Shown here: positions 7,338 to 15,224 of the stretch, in pieces | How the letters are laid out: every line of letters begins with the position of its first letter | Numbering within the stretch: the stretch's first letter is position 1 | NCBI GenBank assembly: GCA_020029625.1 | Contig: JAIBJP010000019.1 | Coordinates: 1-26,472 of the forward strand | Reading direction: 5' to 3' | Length of the DNA: 26,472 nt | DNA from: Actinomycetota bacterium | GTDB taxonomy: Bacteria > Actinomycetota > Thermoleophilia > Gaiellales > Gaiellaceae | Program-made: the position numbers and the translations under genes | The notes under the pieces: generated by a model | The model's database searches: none | Seen by the model: the letters and a program-made list of their open reading frames with translations, nothing else | Told to the model about the DNA's origin: nothing

Positions 7338-7975
7338 CGCAACCCCAGCCGCTCGGGCACCGTGGCGAGCGGTACCGGCTCGAAGGCTAGGCCGGCGGCG
7401 CCCGCGCCGTCGCGGTCGGTGTCTCCGTCCCCGACGTGGACCGCGCGGCCTGGCTGGACGCGGAGGCGCGAGAGGGCTTCGAGAAAGAGCGCGGGCTCCG
7501 GTTTCGGCGCGCCGGCCTCCGCTGAGGTCAGAACGACGTCGAAGAGGTGGTCGAGCCCGACCTGTGCGAGCTGCTCCCGCAGGCCGATGTCCCAGTCCGA
7601 CACGCACGCAAGCGAGAGCCCGGCGGTTCGGAGGCGTTCGAGCGCAGCGACGACGCCGTCGAGCGGGCGGAAGACCATGGCCTCGACGAAGGCCGGGGAG
7701 AACTCGGCGGGGTCGAGATCGGCGCCGGCTGCATCGAGGAACACCCGCGCGCACTCGCGGCGAAGGGCCGCGAGGCTGGCCGAGTCCGTGGCCGAGAGCT
7801 TGTGCGCCAGGTAGTAGTCGACCTCCGTCCGGAAAGCTTCGGCCACGTGCTCACGGGAGCACTTGACGCCTCGATCCCGGAGCGCGCGCGCGAGCCGCTC
7901 GACAGGCTCGTGGAGCTCGACGAGCGTGCCCATCGCGTCCACCGTCACGGCATCGAGGTCGCTAGCGGAAGGCAT
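7334..7975 (-). CDS. HAD-superfamily hydrolase, haloacid-dehalogenase-like
   Basis: A 213-residue soluble HAD hydrolase with an N-terminal helical cap. Motif I is VDAMGTLVE with nucleophile D13. The usual second Asp, the acid/base of phosphatases, is replaced by Met15, as in the DAYGTL motif of haloacid dehalogenases. Motif II is VSDWD (S126), motif III PKPEPALF (K158), and motif IV HVGDGDTDRDG (D183, D188). The substrate cannot be predicted. It starts inside the last codons of the upstream btuF-like gene (14-base overlap) and its stop overlaps the PLP-enzyme start, so it is the middle gene of a coupled trio. Confidence 0.88.
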   Translation of the reverse strand: MPSASDLDAVTVDAMGTLVELHEPVERLARALRDRGVKCSREHVAEAFRTEVDYYLAHKLSATDSASLAALRRECARVFLDAAGADLDPAEFSPAFVEAMVFRPLDGVVAALERLRTAGLSLACVSDWDIGLREQLAQVGLDHLFDVVLTSAEAGAPKPEPALFLEALSRLRVQPGRAVHVGDGDTDRDGAGAAGLAFEPVPLATVPERLGLR

Positions 7976-8870
7976 CTGGATGGAGGGCGCGCGCGATGGC
8001 CTCGAGCCCTTCGGCGACCCGCGGCCCCGCGCGCGTCACGACCTCGGCGGGCACCGTCTCGAGCCGTCGCCTCCGCACAGCCTTCACCGCGCGCAGGGCT
8101 GGAGTCTCGCGCAGCGCCGCCAGGGTTACGCCGGCATCCGAGGTTGCCAGGTAGACCGCGGGATTGAGGCGCGCGAGGTCGGCGAGCGGAAACGGCCCGG
8201 GCCCGGGAGTCGGTCCGGCCACGCTCTCACCCTTTGCCTCGCGCACCAGGTCGCCGAGCAGGGAGCGCTCGGGAACTGTGATGAAGAACCCGGTGTCGAC
8301 GAAGACCTTCACCGGAGCGACGCCCAGCAAGCGGCGCTCGAGGTCCTCGACCTTTCGCTCGATCCGGCCGACGAGCCGGCGCGCCTGTGGCGCCTGGCCC
8401 ACGAGGAAGCCGATGTCGATCGTCCCCTGCTCCACGTTGAGGATCGACGTGTCCGGCTGGACGTAGACGGCGGCACCCGACCTCCGTCCCGCCCGGGCGA
8501 GGTCGAGCTCGTCGATGCTGGGCGTCGCCACGATCAAGTCCGGCTCGAGCGAGATGACTTCATCGACGTTGATCTGCCCCGTGGCCCGCACCACCTCCTG
8601 CGCCCTCTTCGCAGCGCCGGTCGCAAGTCCCGCCGGGACGCCCACCAGCCGCTCGCCCGCGCCGATCGCGAGCAGGGTCTCGGCTGGTCCCGCGTCGAGG
8701 ACGACGATTCGCTCCGGTCTCGTCTTCACGACCGTGGGGCGGTCTCCGGCCCCGTGGACGGACACGGGGTAGGCCTGTGCGAGCGCGCCCACGGGATCCG
8801 CCCGCTCGCCGCAGGCAGTGCCGAGGAGCGCAACCGCGACGAGGACGCAGGTGGGAGCGAAGCGAGTCAA
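7962..8870 (-). CDS. BtuF/FhuD-type periplasmic-binding lipoprotein (cobalamin or siderophore)
   Basis: A 302-residue exported solute-binding protein of the PeripBP_2 (cluster A-II) class that feeds vitamin B12, heme or iron-siderophore ABC importers. The N terminus is a signal sequence ending in ALLGTACGERAD; Cys20 is the likely lipidated residue, though the lipobox is imperfect with Gly at -3. The binding fold shows PERIVVLDAGPAETLLAIG and ISLEPDLIVATPS, typical of this class, and an alpha-helical linker at about 155-185. The start is TTG. No permease or ATPase gene lies nearby, so it must use a transporter encoded elsewhere or serve another role. It diverges from the DUF2203 gene with only 26 bases between. 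Confidence 0.85.
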   Translation of the reverse strand: MTRFAPTCVLVAVALLGTACGERADPVGALAQAYPVSVHGAGDRPTVVKTRPERIVVLDAGPAETLLAIGAGERLVGVPAGLATGAAKRAQEVVRATGQINVDEVISLEPDLIVATPSIDELDLARAGRRSGAAVYVQPDTSILNVEQGTIDIGFLVGQAPQARRLVGRIERKVEDLERRLLGVAPVKVFVDTGFFITVPERSLLGDLVREAKGESVAGPTPGPGPFPLADLARLNPAVYLATSDAGVTLAALRETPALRAVKAVRRRRLETVPAEVVTRAGPRVAEGLEAIARALHPDAFR

Positions 8871-8878
8871 GCGACGGC

Positions 8879-8884
8879 ACTATT
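8879..8884 (-). promoter_or_regulatory. Possible -10 element of the BtuF-like gene
   Basis: On the minus strand AATAGT ends exactly 8 bases before the TTG start codon, the spacing seen at several other genes here. It keeps the A at position 2 and the T at position 6 but lacks the first T. Weak on its own. Confidence 0.25.
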
Positions 8885-8896
8885 CAACATCGCGCG

Positions 8897-9301
8897 ATGC
8901 GGATCTTCACCCAGGAGGAGGCCAACGACGCGCTCGAGGTCGTGCGGCCGCTGGTCGAACGGCTCGTAGCCGCTCGCGAGCGATTCGTCCATGTGGCCGG
9001 CCGGCTCCAGCAAGTCGAAGGCCGGGTGGCCGGGAACGGCGGCGGCCTCGATCCGGAACGGGTGCGCGAGCTCCAGGAGCAGGCCGCAGAGGTCGGCGCC
9101 GAGATTGCGCTCCTCGTGGGTGAGCTCGAGGCGGCAGGCGTCCAGGTGAAGGATCTCGACCAGGGGCTGATCGACTTTCCCGCCCGGCACCCGGAGAGTC
9201 ACGAGACCGTGCTCCTTTGCTGGCACCTGGGCGAGGACGGTGTCGAGTACTGGCACGGGGTCGAAGAGGGATTCGCGGGCAGGAAGCCACTCCCGTTCTA
9301 G
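8897..9301 (+). CDS. DUF2203 family protein
   Basis: A 134-residue soluble protein beginning MRIFTQEEANDALEVVRPLV. An N-terminal helical hairpin (about 6-90, coiled-coil-like, rich in Glu, Arg and Val) is followed by the conserved DUF2203 block, with LDQGLIDFPAR, SHETVLLCWHLGED and YWHGVEEGFAGRKPL. The clustered His, Cys, Asp and Glu residues suggest ligand or metal binding, but the family has no established function that I know of. ATG 8897 matches the family start; the upstream open frame is a shadow over the divergent BtuF-like gene. The 26-base gap holds no clear ribosome-binding site. Confidence 0.88.
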   Translation: MRIFTQEEANDALEVVRPLVERLVAARERFVHVAGRLQQVEGRVAGNGGGLDPERVRELQEQAAEVGAEIALLVGELEAAGVQVKDLDQGLIDFPARHPESHETVLLCWHLGEDGVEYWHGVEEGFAGRKPLPF

Positions 9302-9317
9302 AGAACTGAGTGGGTTC

Positions 9318-9842
9318 ATGAACGAGTCCTGGCAGCGGGCTGCCGTAGCGGGCGGCGTGATCCTCCTCACGCTCGTCCTCGCTCGCCTCGTCGACCGCAT
9401 GCTCGGGAAACGGCTCGAGCTGCGACCGGAGACCCGCACCCGCTACCGCGTCATCCGCCGCAGCGCGTTGGTCACGATCGTCACGGTGGGGATTCTCTCC
9501 GCCCTGCTGGTCATCCCGCCGGTGCGCGCCGTCGCCGGAACGATCCTCGCCTCGTCGGCCGTCATCGCGCTCGTCGTCGGGTTCGCAGCGCAGACTACGC
9601 TCTCGAACTTCGTGGCCGGCATCCTCATAGCGTTCACACAACCGCTGCGCCTCGGGGACGAGGTGGAGATCGGCCAGGCGTCAGGGATCGTGGAGGAGAT
9701 CGGCCTCACGTGGACTCTCATCCGTGCCCCCGACGGGGCGCGCTTCTTCGTCCCGAACACGAAATTGGCCTCCGATACCATTCGGAATGCAACCTTCACG
9801 GGTACGCCAGCTGCTCCTCGAAGAGGCGCGCAAGGCGCCTGA
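9318..9842 (+). CDS. Short MscS-family mechanosensitive channel
   Basis: A 174-residue membrane protein with MscS signatures. Three hydrophobic segments (about 8-24, 49-68 and 72-115) end in the pore-lining stretch VGFAAQTTLSNFVAGILIAF. The beta domain follows, with RLGDEVEIGQASGIVEEIGLTWTLI and FFVPNTKLASDTIRNATF. The protein stops soon after with an unrelated TGTPAAPRRGAQGA tail, so the C-terminal alpha/beta domain of classical MscS is missing. Neither other frame continues the domain, so this looks like a naturally short or eroded form rather than a simple frameshift. A GAGTGGG stretch before the ATG may serve as ribosome-binding site. It lies 16 bases after the DUF2203 gene. Confidence 0.85.
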   Translation: MNESWQRAAVAGGVILLTLVLARLVDRMLGKRLELRPETRTRYRVIRRSALVTIVTVGILSALLVIPPVRAVAGTILASSAVIALVVGFAAQTTLSNFVAGILIAFTQPLRLGDEVEIGQASGIVEEIGLTWTLIRAPDGARFFVPNTKLASDTIRNATFTGTPAAPRRGAQGA

Positions 9843-9890
9843 GTCGATCCCAAGGAGCCCGTTACCACCTTGAGCCGAGCCGAATTGAAT

Positions 9891-9908
9891 CGTCCTGTAC
9901 GTCCTGAC
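9891..9908. repeat. Two tandem 9-bp imperfect repeats upstream of the penicillin-binding protein gene
   Basis: CGTCCTGTA is followed directly by CGTCCTGAC, sharing the first seven bases. The pair sits in the 83-base gap before the PBP gene, about 20 bases from its start. It could be a regulator site or coincidence. The gap also holds TTGAGC (9870-9875), but no well-spaced -10 partner was found. Confidence 0.2.
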
Positions 9909-9914
9909 ACGCTC

Positions 9915-9922
9915 GGGGAGGG
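9915..9922 (+). promoter_or_regulatory. Strong Shine-Dalgarno sequence of the class A PBP gene
   Basis: GGGGAGGG ends 3 bases before the ATG at 9926. It is one of the few clear ribosome-binding sites in the window and supports that start. It contrasts with the many genes here that lack one. Confidence 0.6.
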
Positions 9923-9925
9923 CTG

Positions 9926-12046
9926 ATGGCCCCCCGCAACGGGAATGGCAACGGTAAGAACGGTAACGGTGGGCGTGTTTATCAAAATCACCGCCGCCGG
10001 CGCCGGCAGCGTCGCCGCCGCGACAAGGTCGTCGCTCGGCGCTTTGCGATCTTCGTCACCCTCGCGGTCATCTGCGGGAGCATCGCGGCCGTGGTGGCCG
10101 CAGCGTTCACAAGCGCAAGCGGCGTCCTGAACAACTGCGATCTCGCGTCGCTGAAGCCGGTCTCGATCGGCCAGAACTCGTTCGTCTACGCGGCGGACGG
10201 GAGCCTGCTCGGCGCGATCCCCGCGGAGAGAAATCGCCAGCCCGTGACTCTCGAAGGGATGTCGAAGTGGGTGACGGAGGCCACGGTGGCCGTCGAGGAC
10301 CGCCGCTTCTACGAGCATGGGGGCCTCGATTACGAGGGCATCGTCCGCGCCGCCGTGAAGAACCTCGAGAGCGGGAAGGTCGTGCAGGGCGGCTCGACCA
10401 TCACCCAGCAGCTCGTCCGCAATCTCTATATCGGCAACGAGCGCTCCCTCGAGCGGAAGATCAAAGAGGCCTGCCTCGCGCGGAAGGTCGAGAAGGGTCA
10501 CACGAAGGACTGGATTCTCACCAGCTACCTGAACCAGGTCTATTTCGGGAACCACGCCTACGGAGTCGAGGCAGCGGCGCAGACGTACTTCTCGAAGCAT
10601 GCGAAGAACCTCGACGTCGTGGAAGCGGCGCTCATCGCCGGCATGCCCCAGGCGCCCTCGGTGTACGACCCTTTCCAGCGCCCCAGCGAGGCCGTGCGCA
10701 GGCGGAACGAGGTTCTCGGCGCGATGCTCTCCGCCCACTACATCGACCGGGCCCAGCACGACGAAGCAGTCGCCAGTCCGCTCAAGCTGACGCGCGGACA
10801 CATCTATACGAGGATCCGCGAGCCTTTCTTCTTCAGCTACGTGCGGGAGGAGCTGATCGCCAAGTACGGCGCGAACACAGTCCGCGGCGGCGGCCTCAAG
10901 GTCTACACGACGATCGTCCCGCGTTTCCAGAAGCTGGCCGCCCGCGCGATCAAGCAGACGCTCTACTACCCGAACGATCCTGCGGCGGCAATCGTCTCCA
11001 TCAATCCCAAGAACGGCGCCATCCGAGCCATGACGGCGGTGACCCCGGGCAAGAAGCGCACCCAGTTCAACCTGGCCGCCCAGGGCCGGCGGCAAGCCGG
11101 CTCCTCGTTCAAGCCGTTCGTTCTCACCGAGGCGATCCGGGAGGGCATCAACCCGGACTCGACGATGTATCTCTCGGCGCCGTTCCACTGGCAGCCCGAT
11201 CCCTACAGCGAGCCGTGGGACGTTTCGACCTACGGCGGGGATTACGCCGGGCCTTCCACGATCACGCAGTCGACGCTGCGCTCGGACAACACCGTGTACG
11301 CGCGCCTCACGCTCGACGTCGGGCCCGAGAAGGTCGTCCAGATGGCGCACAAGATGGGGATCAAGACGAAGCTCGAGCCGGTCGCGTCCGTCGGTCTGGG
11401 ATCGAACTCGGTCGGCGTACTCGAGATGGCCGTGGCGTACGCGACGATCGCCGCCCGAGGTGTGCGCTCCGAGCCGATGGCGATACGCAAGGTCGTCCTC
11501 CCGAACGGGAAGGTCGACGCAGGTGCCGGGTGGGGACACCCGAAGCGCAAGCGTGTCCTCTCCGACGGCGTCGCTTACCAGGTGGCGCGGATCCTCAAGA
11601 TGAACATCCAGGCCGGCACGGGCACCGGCGCGAACCCGGGCTACGTCGCAGGAGGCAAGACGGGCACGACTGAGGACTGGGGAGACGCCTGGTTCGCAGG
11701 GATCACCACGAACGCCTCGACGGTCGTCTGGGTCGGCTACCCGAATGCCAAGATCCCGATGACCGCGGTCCACGGGATCCGGGTCGCCGGCGGCACGTTC
11801 CCGGCGACCATCTGGCGGCTCTTCATGGTCCCGGCGTTCGGCAAGCACCCGCCCCGCGACTGGCCACTCCCGGAGAACCCGGTCGTCTGGATCCCGTTCA
11901 ACGGGCAGTACCAGTACTTCGGTGCGCCGCCCGGCTCGGGAGACAGCAAGAAGAAGAAGAAGAAGGACAAGAACGACGGGCCGCCTGCAACGACGACCGC
12001 TCCGCCTCCGACGACAACTGAGCCTCCACCGACGACGACCGGGTAG
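9926..12046 (+). CDS. Class A penicillin-binding protein (GT51 transglycosylase / transpeptidase)
   Basis: A 706-residue bifunctional peptidoglycan synthase anchored by one transmembrane helix (about 39-62) after a basic, Asn/Gly-rich cytoplasmic tail. The GT51 domain has VAVEDRRFYEHGG (catalytic E124) and GGSTITQQLVRNLY (156-169). The transpeptidase domain has the SxxK motif GSSFKP (S393, K396), SDN at 453-455 and KTGT at 578-581. The C terminus is a lysine run followed by Pro/Thr-rich repeats ending PPPTTTG, common in actinobacterial PBPs and likely unstructured in the wall. It is preceded by a strong ribosome-binding site. The frame of the next membrane protein overlaps this low-complexity tail. 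Confidence 0.95.
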   Translation: MAPRNGNGNGKNGNGGRVYQNHRRRRRQRRRRDKVVARRFAIFVTLAVICGSIAAVVAAAFTSASGVLNNCDLASLKPVSIGQNSFVYAADGSLLGAIPAERNRQPVTLEGMSKWVTEATVAVEDRRFYEHGGLDYEGIVRAAVKNLESGKVVQGGSTITQQLVRNLYIGNERSLERKIKEACLARKVEKGHTKDWILTSYLNQVYFGNHAYGVEAAAQTYFSKHAKNLDVVEAALIAGMPQAPSVYDPFQRPSEAVRRRNEVLGAMLSAHYIDRAQHDEAVASPLKLTRGHIYTRIREPFFFSYVREELIAKYGANTVRGGGLKVYTTIVPRFQKLAARAIKQTLYYPNDPAAAIVSINPKNGAIRAMTAVTPGKKRTQFNLAAQGRRQAGSSFKPFVLTEAIREGINPDSTMYLSAPFHWQPDPYSEPWDVSTYGGDYAGPSTITQSTLRSDNTVYARLTLDVGPEKVVQMAHKMGIKTKLEPVASVGLGSNSVGVLEMAVAYATIAARGVRSEPMAIRKVVLPNGKVDAGAGWGHPKRKRVLSDGVAYQVARILKMNIQAGTGTGANPGYVAGGKTGTTEDWGDAWFAGITTNASTVVWVGYPNAKIPMTAVHGIRVAGGTFPATIWRLFMVPAFGKHPPRDWPLPENPVVWIPFNGQYQYFGAPPGSGDSKKKKKKDKNDGPPATTTAPPPTTTEPPPTTTG

Positions 12047-13253
12047 CGGCCTCGCGGTCTGGGGGGCGGGCGCAGCCTGCTTCGCGCTCGTCGCAGCAGC
12101 CGTCTCGCTCGCGTGGCCCGCGTCGTCGCTCCTGACGCCCGACCACGCCAAGGGGTCGACCGGCTGGTCCTGGGCCTACCTCGGGCTCGTCGCGGCGGCC
12201 TTCGTCGCCTACCTCGCAGGCGTGGCCCTGCTGCGGCTAGGCGCCCCCGCTCGTGCGGGGGCAGTCCTCGCGGTGGCTGCGGCGATCCAGCTCGTCCCGC
12301 TCACGGCCCCGGTCCTGCTCTCGACCGATGTCTACTCGTACTGGGACTACGGGAGGCTCGCCGTCGTCCACGAGGCGAACCCGTACGAGGACACGCCGAT
12401 CGGCTTCGCGAACGATCCCGCCTTCAAGCGAATGGGCGCGCAGTGGAGGCAGACGACGTCCGTCTACGGACCCGCCTTCACGCTCGCGTCGGAGGGCCAC
12501 GCGAAGGCAGTGGGAGACTCGGCTGCGGCGGCTGCCTGGGCATACAAGGCTCTGGCGGCACTCGCCATGCTCGCGATCACGTTGCTCGCGGTCCGTGTGG
12601 CGGCGCGACCGATGTTTGCCGCGGCGTTCGTCGGCTGGAACCCGCTGCTCGCCGTCCACTTCGCGGGTGGCGGGCACAACGATGCGTGGATGATGGCTCT
12701 CGTCTTCGCGGCGCTCGCGCTCGCCGCGGCGGGACGGCGCCAGCTCGCCGGAGCGGCCTGGGCGCTCTCGATCGCAGTCAAGTGGGTAGCGCTCGTCTTC
12801 CTCCCTCTGCGGGCTCTCGAGGCGAGGCGGAAGGGGCGCCGCGTCGGCCACGCCGGCTTCGCTGCGACGGCCGCGGTCGTGGTCGGCGTGGCGACCTGGC
12901 GGTACGGACTGAGCTGGGTCGACGCCTTCGGGCCGGTCGGCCGAAATCTGCGTGAGGGATCGAGGTACAGCATCCCCGGCCGCCTCGAGAGCATCGGGGT
13001 TCCCCATGGCGCCGCGGTCGGCGTGCTGGTAGGGCTCTTTGGGCTCGCCTACCTCTGGCTCCTCCGCGAGGCGTGGCGAGGGCACGCCAGGCTGGGGCTG
13101 GCGGCAGGACTCCTGCTCGTCGCCGCGCCCTGGCTCGTCCCCTGGTACCTCGTCTGGACGGTTCCCTTCGCGGCAGTCGAGGAGGACGGGACGGCGCAGG
13201 TTCTCGCCCTCGCCTTGACCGCGTACCTCCTGCGCGACGCCGTCCCTTTGTAG
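11922..13253 (+). CDS. GT-C type polytopic glycosyltransferase, mannosyltransferase (MptA/B, GT87)-like
   Basis: A membrane protein with about ten hydrophobic helices. LSTDVYSYWDYGRLAVVHEA followed by NPYEDTP is the acidic first-loop signature of polyprenol-phosphate-sugar-dependent GT-C enzymes such as actinobacterial alpha-1,6-mannosyltransferases. VGWNPLLAVHFAGGGHNDAW is a second conserved block. It probably adds mannose or a related sugar to a lipoglycan or wall glycan outside the membrane. The start is uncertain: the only in-frame ATG/GTG/TTG codons near the N terminus are GTG 11922, which overlaps the PBP gene by 125 bases and adds an Arg-rich leader, and GTG 12222, which would delete two hydrophobic helices. 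I list the longer form. Sugar and acceptor are inferred only from family resemblance. Confidence 0.8.
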   Translation: MRRPARETARRRRRRTRTTGRLQRRPLRLRRQLSLHRRRPGSGLAVWGAGAACFALVAAAVSLAWPASSLLTPDHAKGSTGWSWAYLGLVAAAFVAYLAGVALLRLGAPARAGAVLAVAAAIQLVPLTAPVLLSTDVYSYWDYGRLAVVHEANPYEDTPIGFANDPAFKRMGAQWRQTTSVYGPAFTLASEGHAKAVGDSAAAAAWAYKALAALAMLAITLLAVRVAARPMFAAAFVGWNPLLAVHFAGGGHNDAWMMALVFAALALAAAGRRQLAGAAWALSIAVKWVALVFLPLRALEARRKGRRVGHAGFAATAAVVVGVATWRYGLSWVDAFGPVGRNLREGSRYSIPGRLESIGVPHGAAVGVLVGLFGLAYLWLLREAWRGHARLGLAAGLLLVAAPWLVPWYLVWTVPFAAVEEDGTAQVLALALTAYLLRDAVPL

Positions 13254-13265
13254 CGTTACGTGCCG

Positions 13266-14480
13266 ATGAGCACCGCCACCGGCCTGATCTCCGTCGACGA
13301 GGCCCAGCGAATCGTGCTCGAACGTGCGAAGCGTCTCGACCCCGAGCGCGTCCCGATCGAGCGGGCCGCCGGGCGTGTGCTGGCGGAGCCCGTGGCGGCA
13401 CTCGTCGACCTGCCCCCCTTCCCGAGCTCGGCCATGGACGGGTACGCGCTTCGCTCGGCCGATACGGCCGACCCTCCGACACGTCTCCCGATCGTCGCCA
13501 GGATCGCGGCCGGAAGCCCGGCGGACCGCCGGCTCGCTCCGGGAGAGGCGATGGCGATCTCGACCGGCGGCGCCGTTCCCGAAGGAGCCGACGCAGTCGT
13601 CCCGCTCGAGCTGGTCGAGGAGAGCGATGACGCGATCGACGTCCCCGAGCCTGTTGCCCAGGGTGCCAACGTCCGCGAGCGAGCCGGCGACGTTTCCGCC
13701 GGAGACATCGTGCTCGAGCCGGGTGCGCGGCTCGGGCCCGCGCAGGTCGCCGCGCTGGCTGCGGCCGGAGTCTCAGAGGTGCAGTGCAGCAAGCGCCCGC
13801 GTGTGGGGATCCTGGTCACGGGATCGGAGCTGCGGCAGCCGGGAGAGCCGCTTGGCGCCGGCGAGATCTACGAGTCGAACGGCGTCCTGCTCGCGACGGC
13901 GCTCCAGCTGGCTGGAGCGGTCCCTGCCCAACTCGGCGTCGTTGCGGATGACGCAGACGAGCACGAGCGCGCGATGGAGCGCGCGCTGCTGGGCTTCGAC
14001 ATGCTGATCACGTCGGGCGGCGCATCCGTCGGCCCGCACGACCTCGTCCGCGCGACGCAGGCGAAGCTGCGGGTAGAAGAGCTCTTCTGGGGCGTCTCCG
14101 TCAAGCCCGGCAAGCCGGTGGCCTTCGGCGTTCGGCGCGACCACCTGGTCTTCAACCTCCCCGGCAACCCGGTCTCCGTGCTGGTGACCTTCGAGCTCTT
14201 CGTGCGCCCGGCTGTGAACGTCCTCCTAGGCGTGCCGGACCCGCTTCCCGAGTATCGCAGCGCAATTCTTGCGTCGGCGGTCAAGCGCAATCCGCACCGC
14301 GACGAGTACGTGCGGGCGACGCGTCGGCGCGAAGGCGACGCGGTGGTGGTCGAACCGCTCCCGGGCCGTGAGTCGCACATGATCGCGAGCGCCGCGCGTG
14401 CGGACGCGTTGGTGGCCGTGGCAGCGGGCGACGGGGAGCTCGCCGCCGGCGAAGAGATCCGCTACATCGCCATCGCCTAG
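13266..14480 (+). CDS. moeA: Molybdopterin molybdenumtransferase MoeA
   Basis: Inserts molybdate into adenylated molybdopterin, the last step of molybdenum cofactor synthesis, in the cytoplasm. Conserved blocks in order are PFPSSAMDGYALR, STGGAVPEGADAVVP, VGILVTGSEL, ITSGGASVGPHDLV, KPGKPVAFG and FNLPGNPVSVLVTFE. The 404-residue length and domain order are normal. ATG 13266 is preferred; GTG 13260 two codons earlier is an alternative. TAGCGT, which includes the stop of the previous gene, ends 9 bases before ATG 13266 and might be a -10 element. moaC and moaB lie about 10 kb downstream on the same strand. Confidence 0.95.
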   Translation: MSTATGLISVDEAQRIVLERAKRLDPERVPIERAAGRVLAEPVAALVDLPPFPSSAMDGYALRSADTADPPTRLPIVARIAAGSPADRRLAPGEAMAISTGGAVPEGADAVVPLELVEESDDAIDVPEPVAQGANVRERAGDVSAGDIVLEPGARLGPAQVAALAAAGVSEVQCSKRPRVGILVTGSELRQPGEPLGAGEIYESNGVLLATALQLAGAVPAQLGVVADDADEHERAMERALLGFDMLITSGGASVGPHDLVRATQAKLRVEELFWGVSVKPGKPVAFGVRRDHLVFNLPGNPVSVLVTFELFVRPAVNVLLGVPDPLPEYRSAILASAVKRNPHRDEYVRATRRREGDAVVVEPLPGRESHMIASAARADALVAVAAGDGELAAGEEIRYIAIA

Positions 14481-14492
14481 GAGGGATTGGTG

Positions 14493-15224
14493 CTAGCCGG
14501 TCGAGCTGCGGCTGGCGGCCAGCGCGTAGGACCGGCCTGCCGACGGCGTCACCTGTGCGAGCCTGGCGAAGACGACCCATCGGTGTGAAGCGCTGTAAAG
14601 CGGGTGACACGCGGACAGGACGAGCTGGTCGAAGCCGCGCTCCCGGATGATGCTCCAGTCGTTCGACTCGACGACTTTGTGCGAGACCACTCGGTAGCGG
14701 AACGTCCCGTACGGGAGCTCGAGCACGATCCCGTCGCCCCGGCGCAGGCGGTCGATCTTGCGAAAGGGGGCGCCGAAGGTCGTCCTGTGCCCTGCGATTG
14801 CGGTCGTCTTGCCGAGGCCTGGCATCGACGTCTGCCTGTAGTGGCCCGGCCCCTTCGAGAGATCGCGAGCCCAGCTCGTTCCCTGGACGAAGATGACCCG
14901 GATGCCCATGCGGCGGATCACGATTCGCCCCAGCGGCTTGCCGTCCCGGAGGCGGCGCTGGAAGTCGCGGGCTGCCTCGGCGACCTGTTGCTGCACGGCT
15001 GCGAGCCGCGCCGCGTCGCCGCCGTGGAAGTCGGCGCCCACGCGGCCCGTGCGGTAGTCGGGCCACGCCTGCTCGAGCTCCCCGGCCAGCTTGTGCTGTT
15101 GGTAACGAGCGTAGAGGTCCGTGACCGGGTCGCGCCAGAAGAGAACCGCTGCGCCGTACGCGAGCACGAGCAGGCCGACGACGATGAGAGCCGTCCCGAG
15201 ACGGCGCCGAGCTGCGCCCATCAC
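14493..15224 (-). CDS. Class E sortase
   Basis: A 243-residue membrane-anchored cysteine transpeptidase with one N-terminal helix (about 9-30). The sortase barrel contains AIAGHRTTFGAPFRKID with catalytic H146, LVLSACHPLYSASHRWVVFA with catalytic C206, and R215. The HPxYSAxxR pattern after the Cys fits class E sortases, which in actinobacteria attach or assemble surface proteins, usually at LAXTG-type motifs. No substrate with a C-terminal sorting signal is visible in this window. The start is GTG 15224 (GTGA overlap with the M28 gene stop) or the adjacent ATG 15221, so it is probably coupled to the peptidase. It converges on moeA with a 12-base gap and no terminator. Confidence 0.9.
   Translation of the reverse strand: MMGAARRRLGTALIVVGLLVLAYGAAVLFWRDPVTDLYARYQQHKLAGELEQAWPDYRTGRVGADFHGGDAARLAAVQQQVAEAARDFQRRLRDGKPLGRIVIRRMGIRVIFVQGTSWARDLSKGPGHYRQTSMPGLGKTTAIAGHRTTFGAPFRKIDRLRRGDGIVLELPYGTFRYRVVSHKVVESNDWSIIRERGFDQLVLSACHPLYSASHRWVVFARLAQVTPSAGRSYALAASRSSTG

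Noticed and set aside
7338..7754. Upstream extension of the PLP-enzyme frame (would make 510 residues)
   Set aside because: This part is Arg/Pro-rich shadow of the HAD gene; ATG 7337 gives the normal family N terminus and an ATGA overlap.
9443..12151. 902-codon open frame on the minus strand opposite the MscS and PBP genes
   Set aside because: It is a high-GC shadow. The plus strand carries clear GT51 and transpeptidase motifs, and the minus translation is Arg/Asp/Leu-rich without recognisable domains.
14481..14492. Intrinsic terminator between convergent moeA and sortase genes
   Set aside because: The 12-base gap holds no hairpin with a T-run; GC-rich complementary stretches nearby lie inside the sortase coding region.
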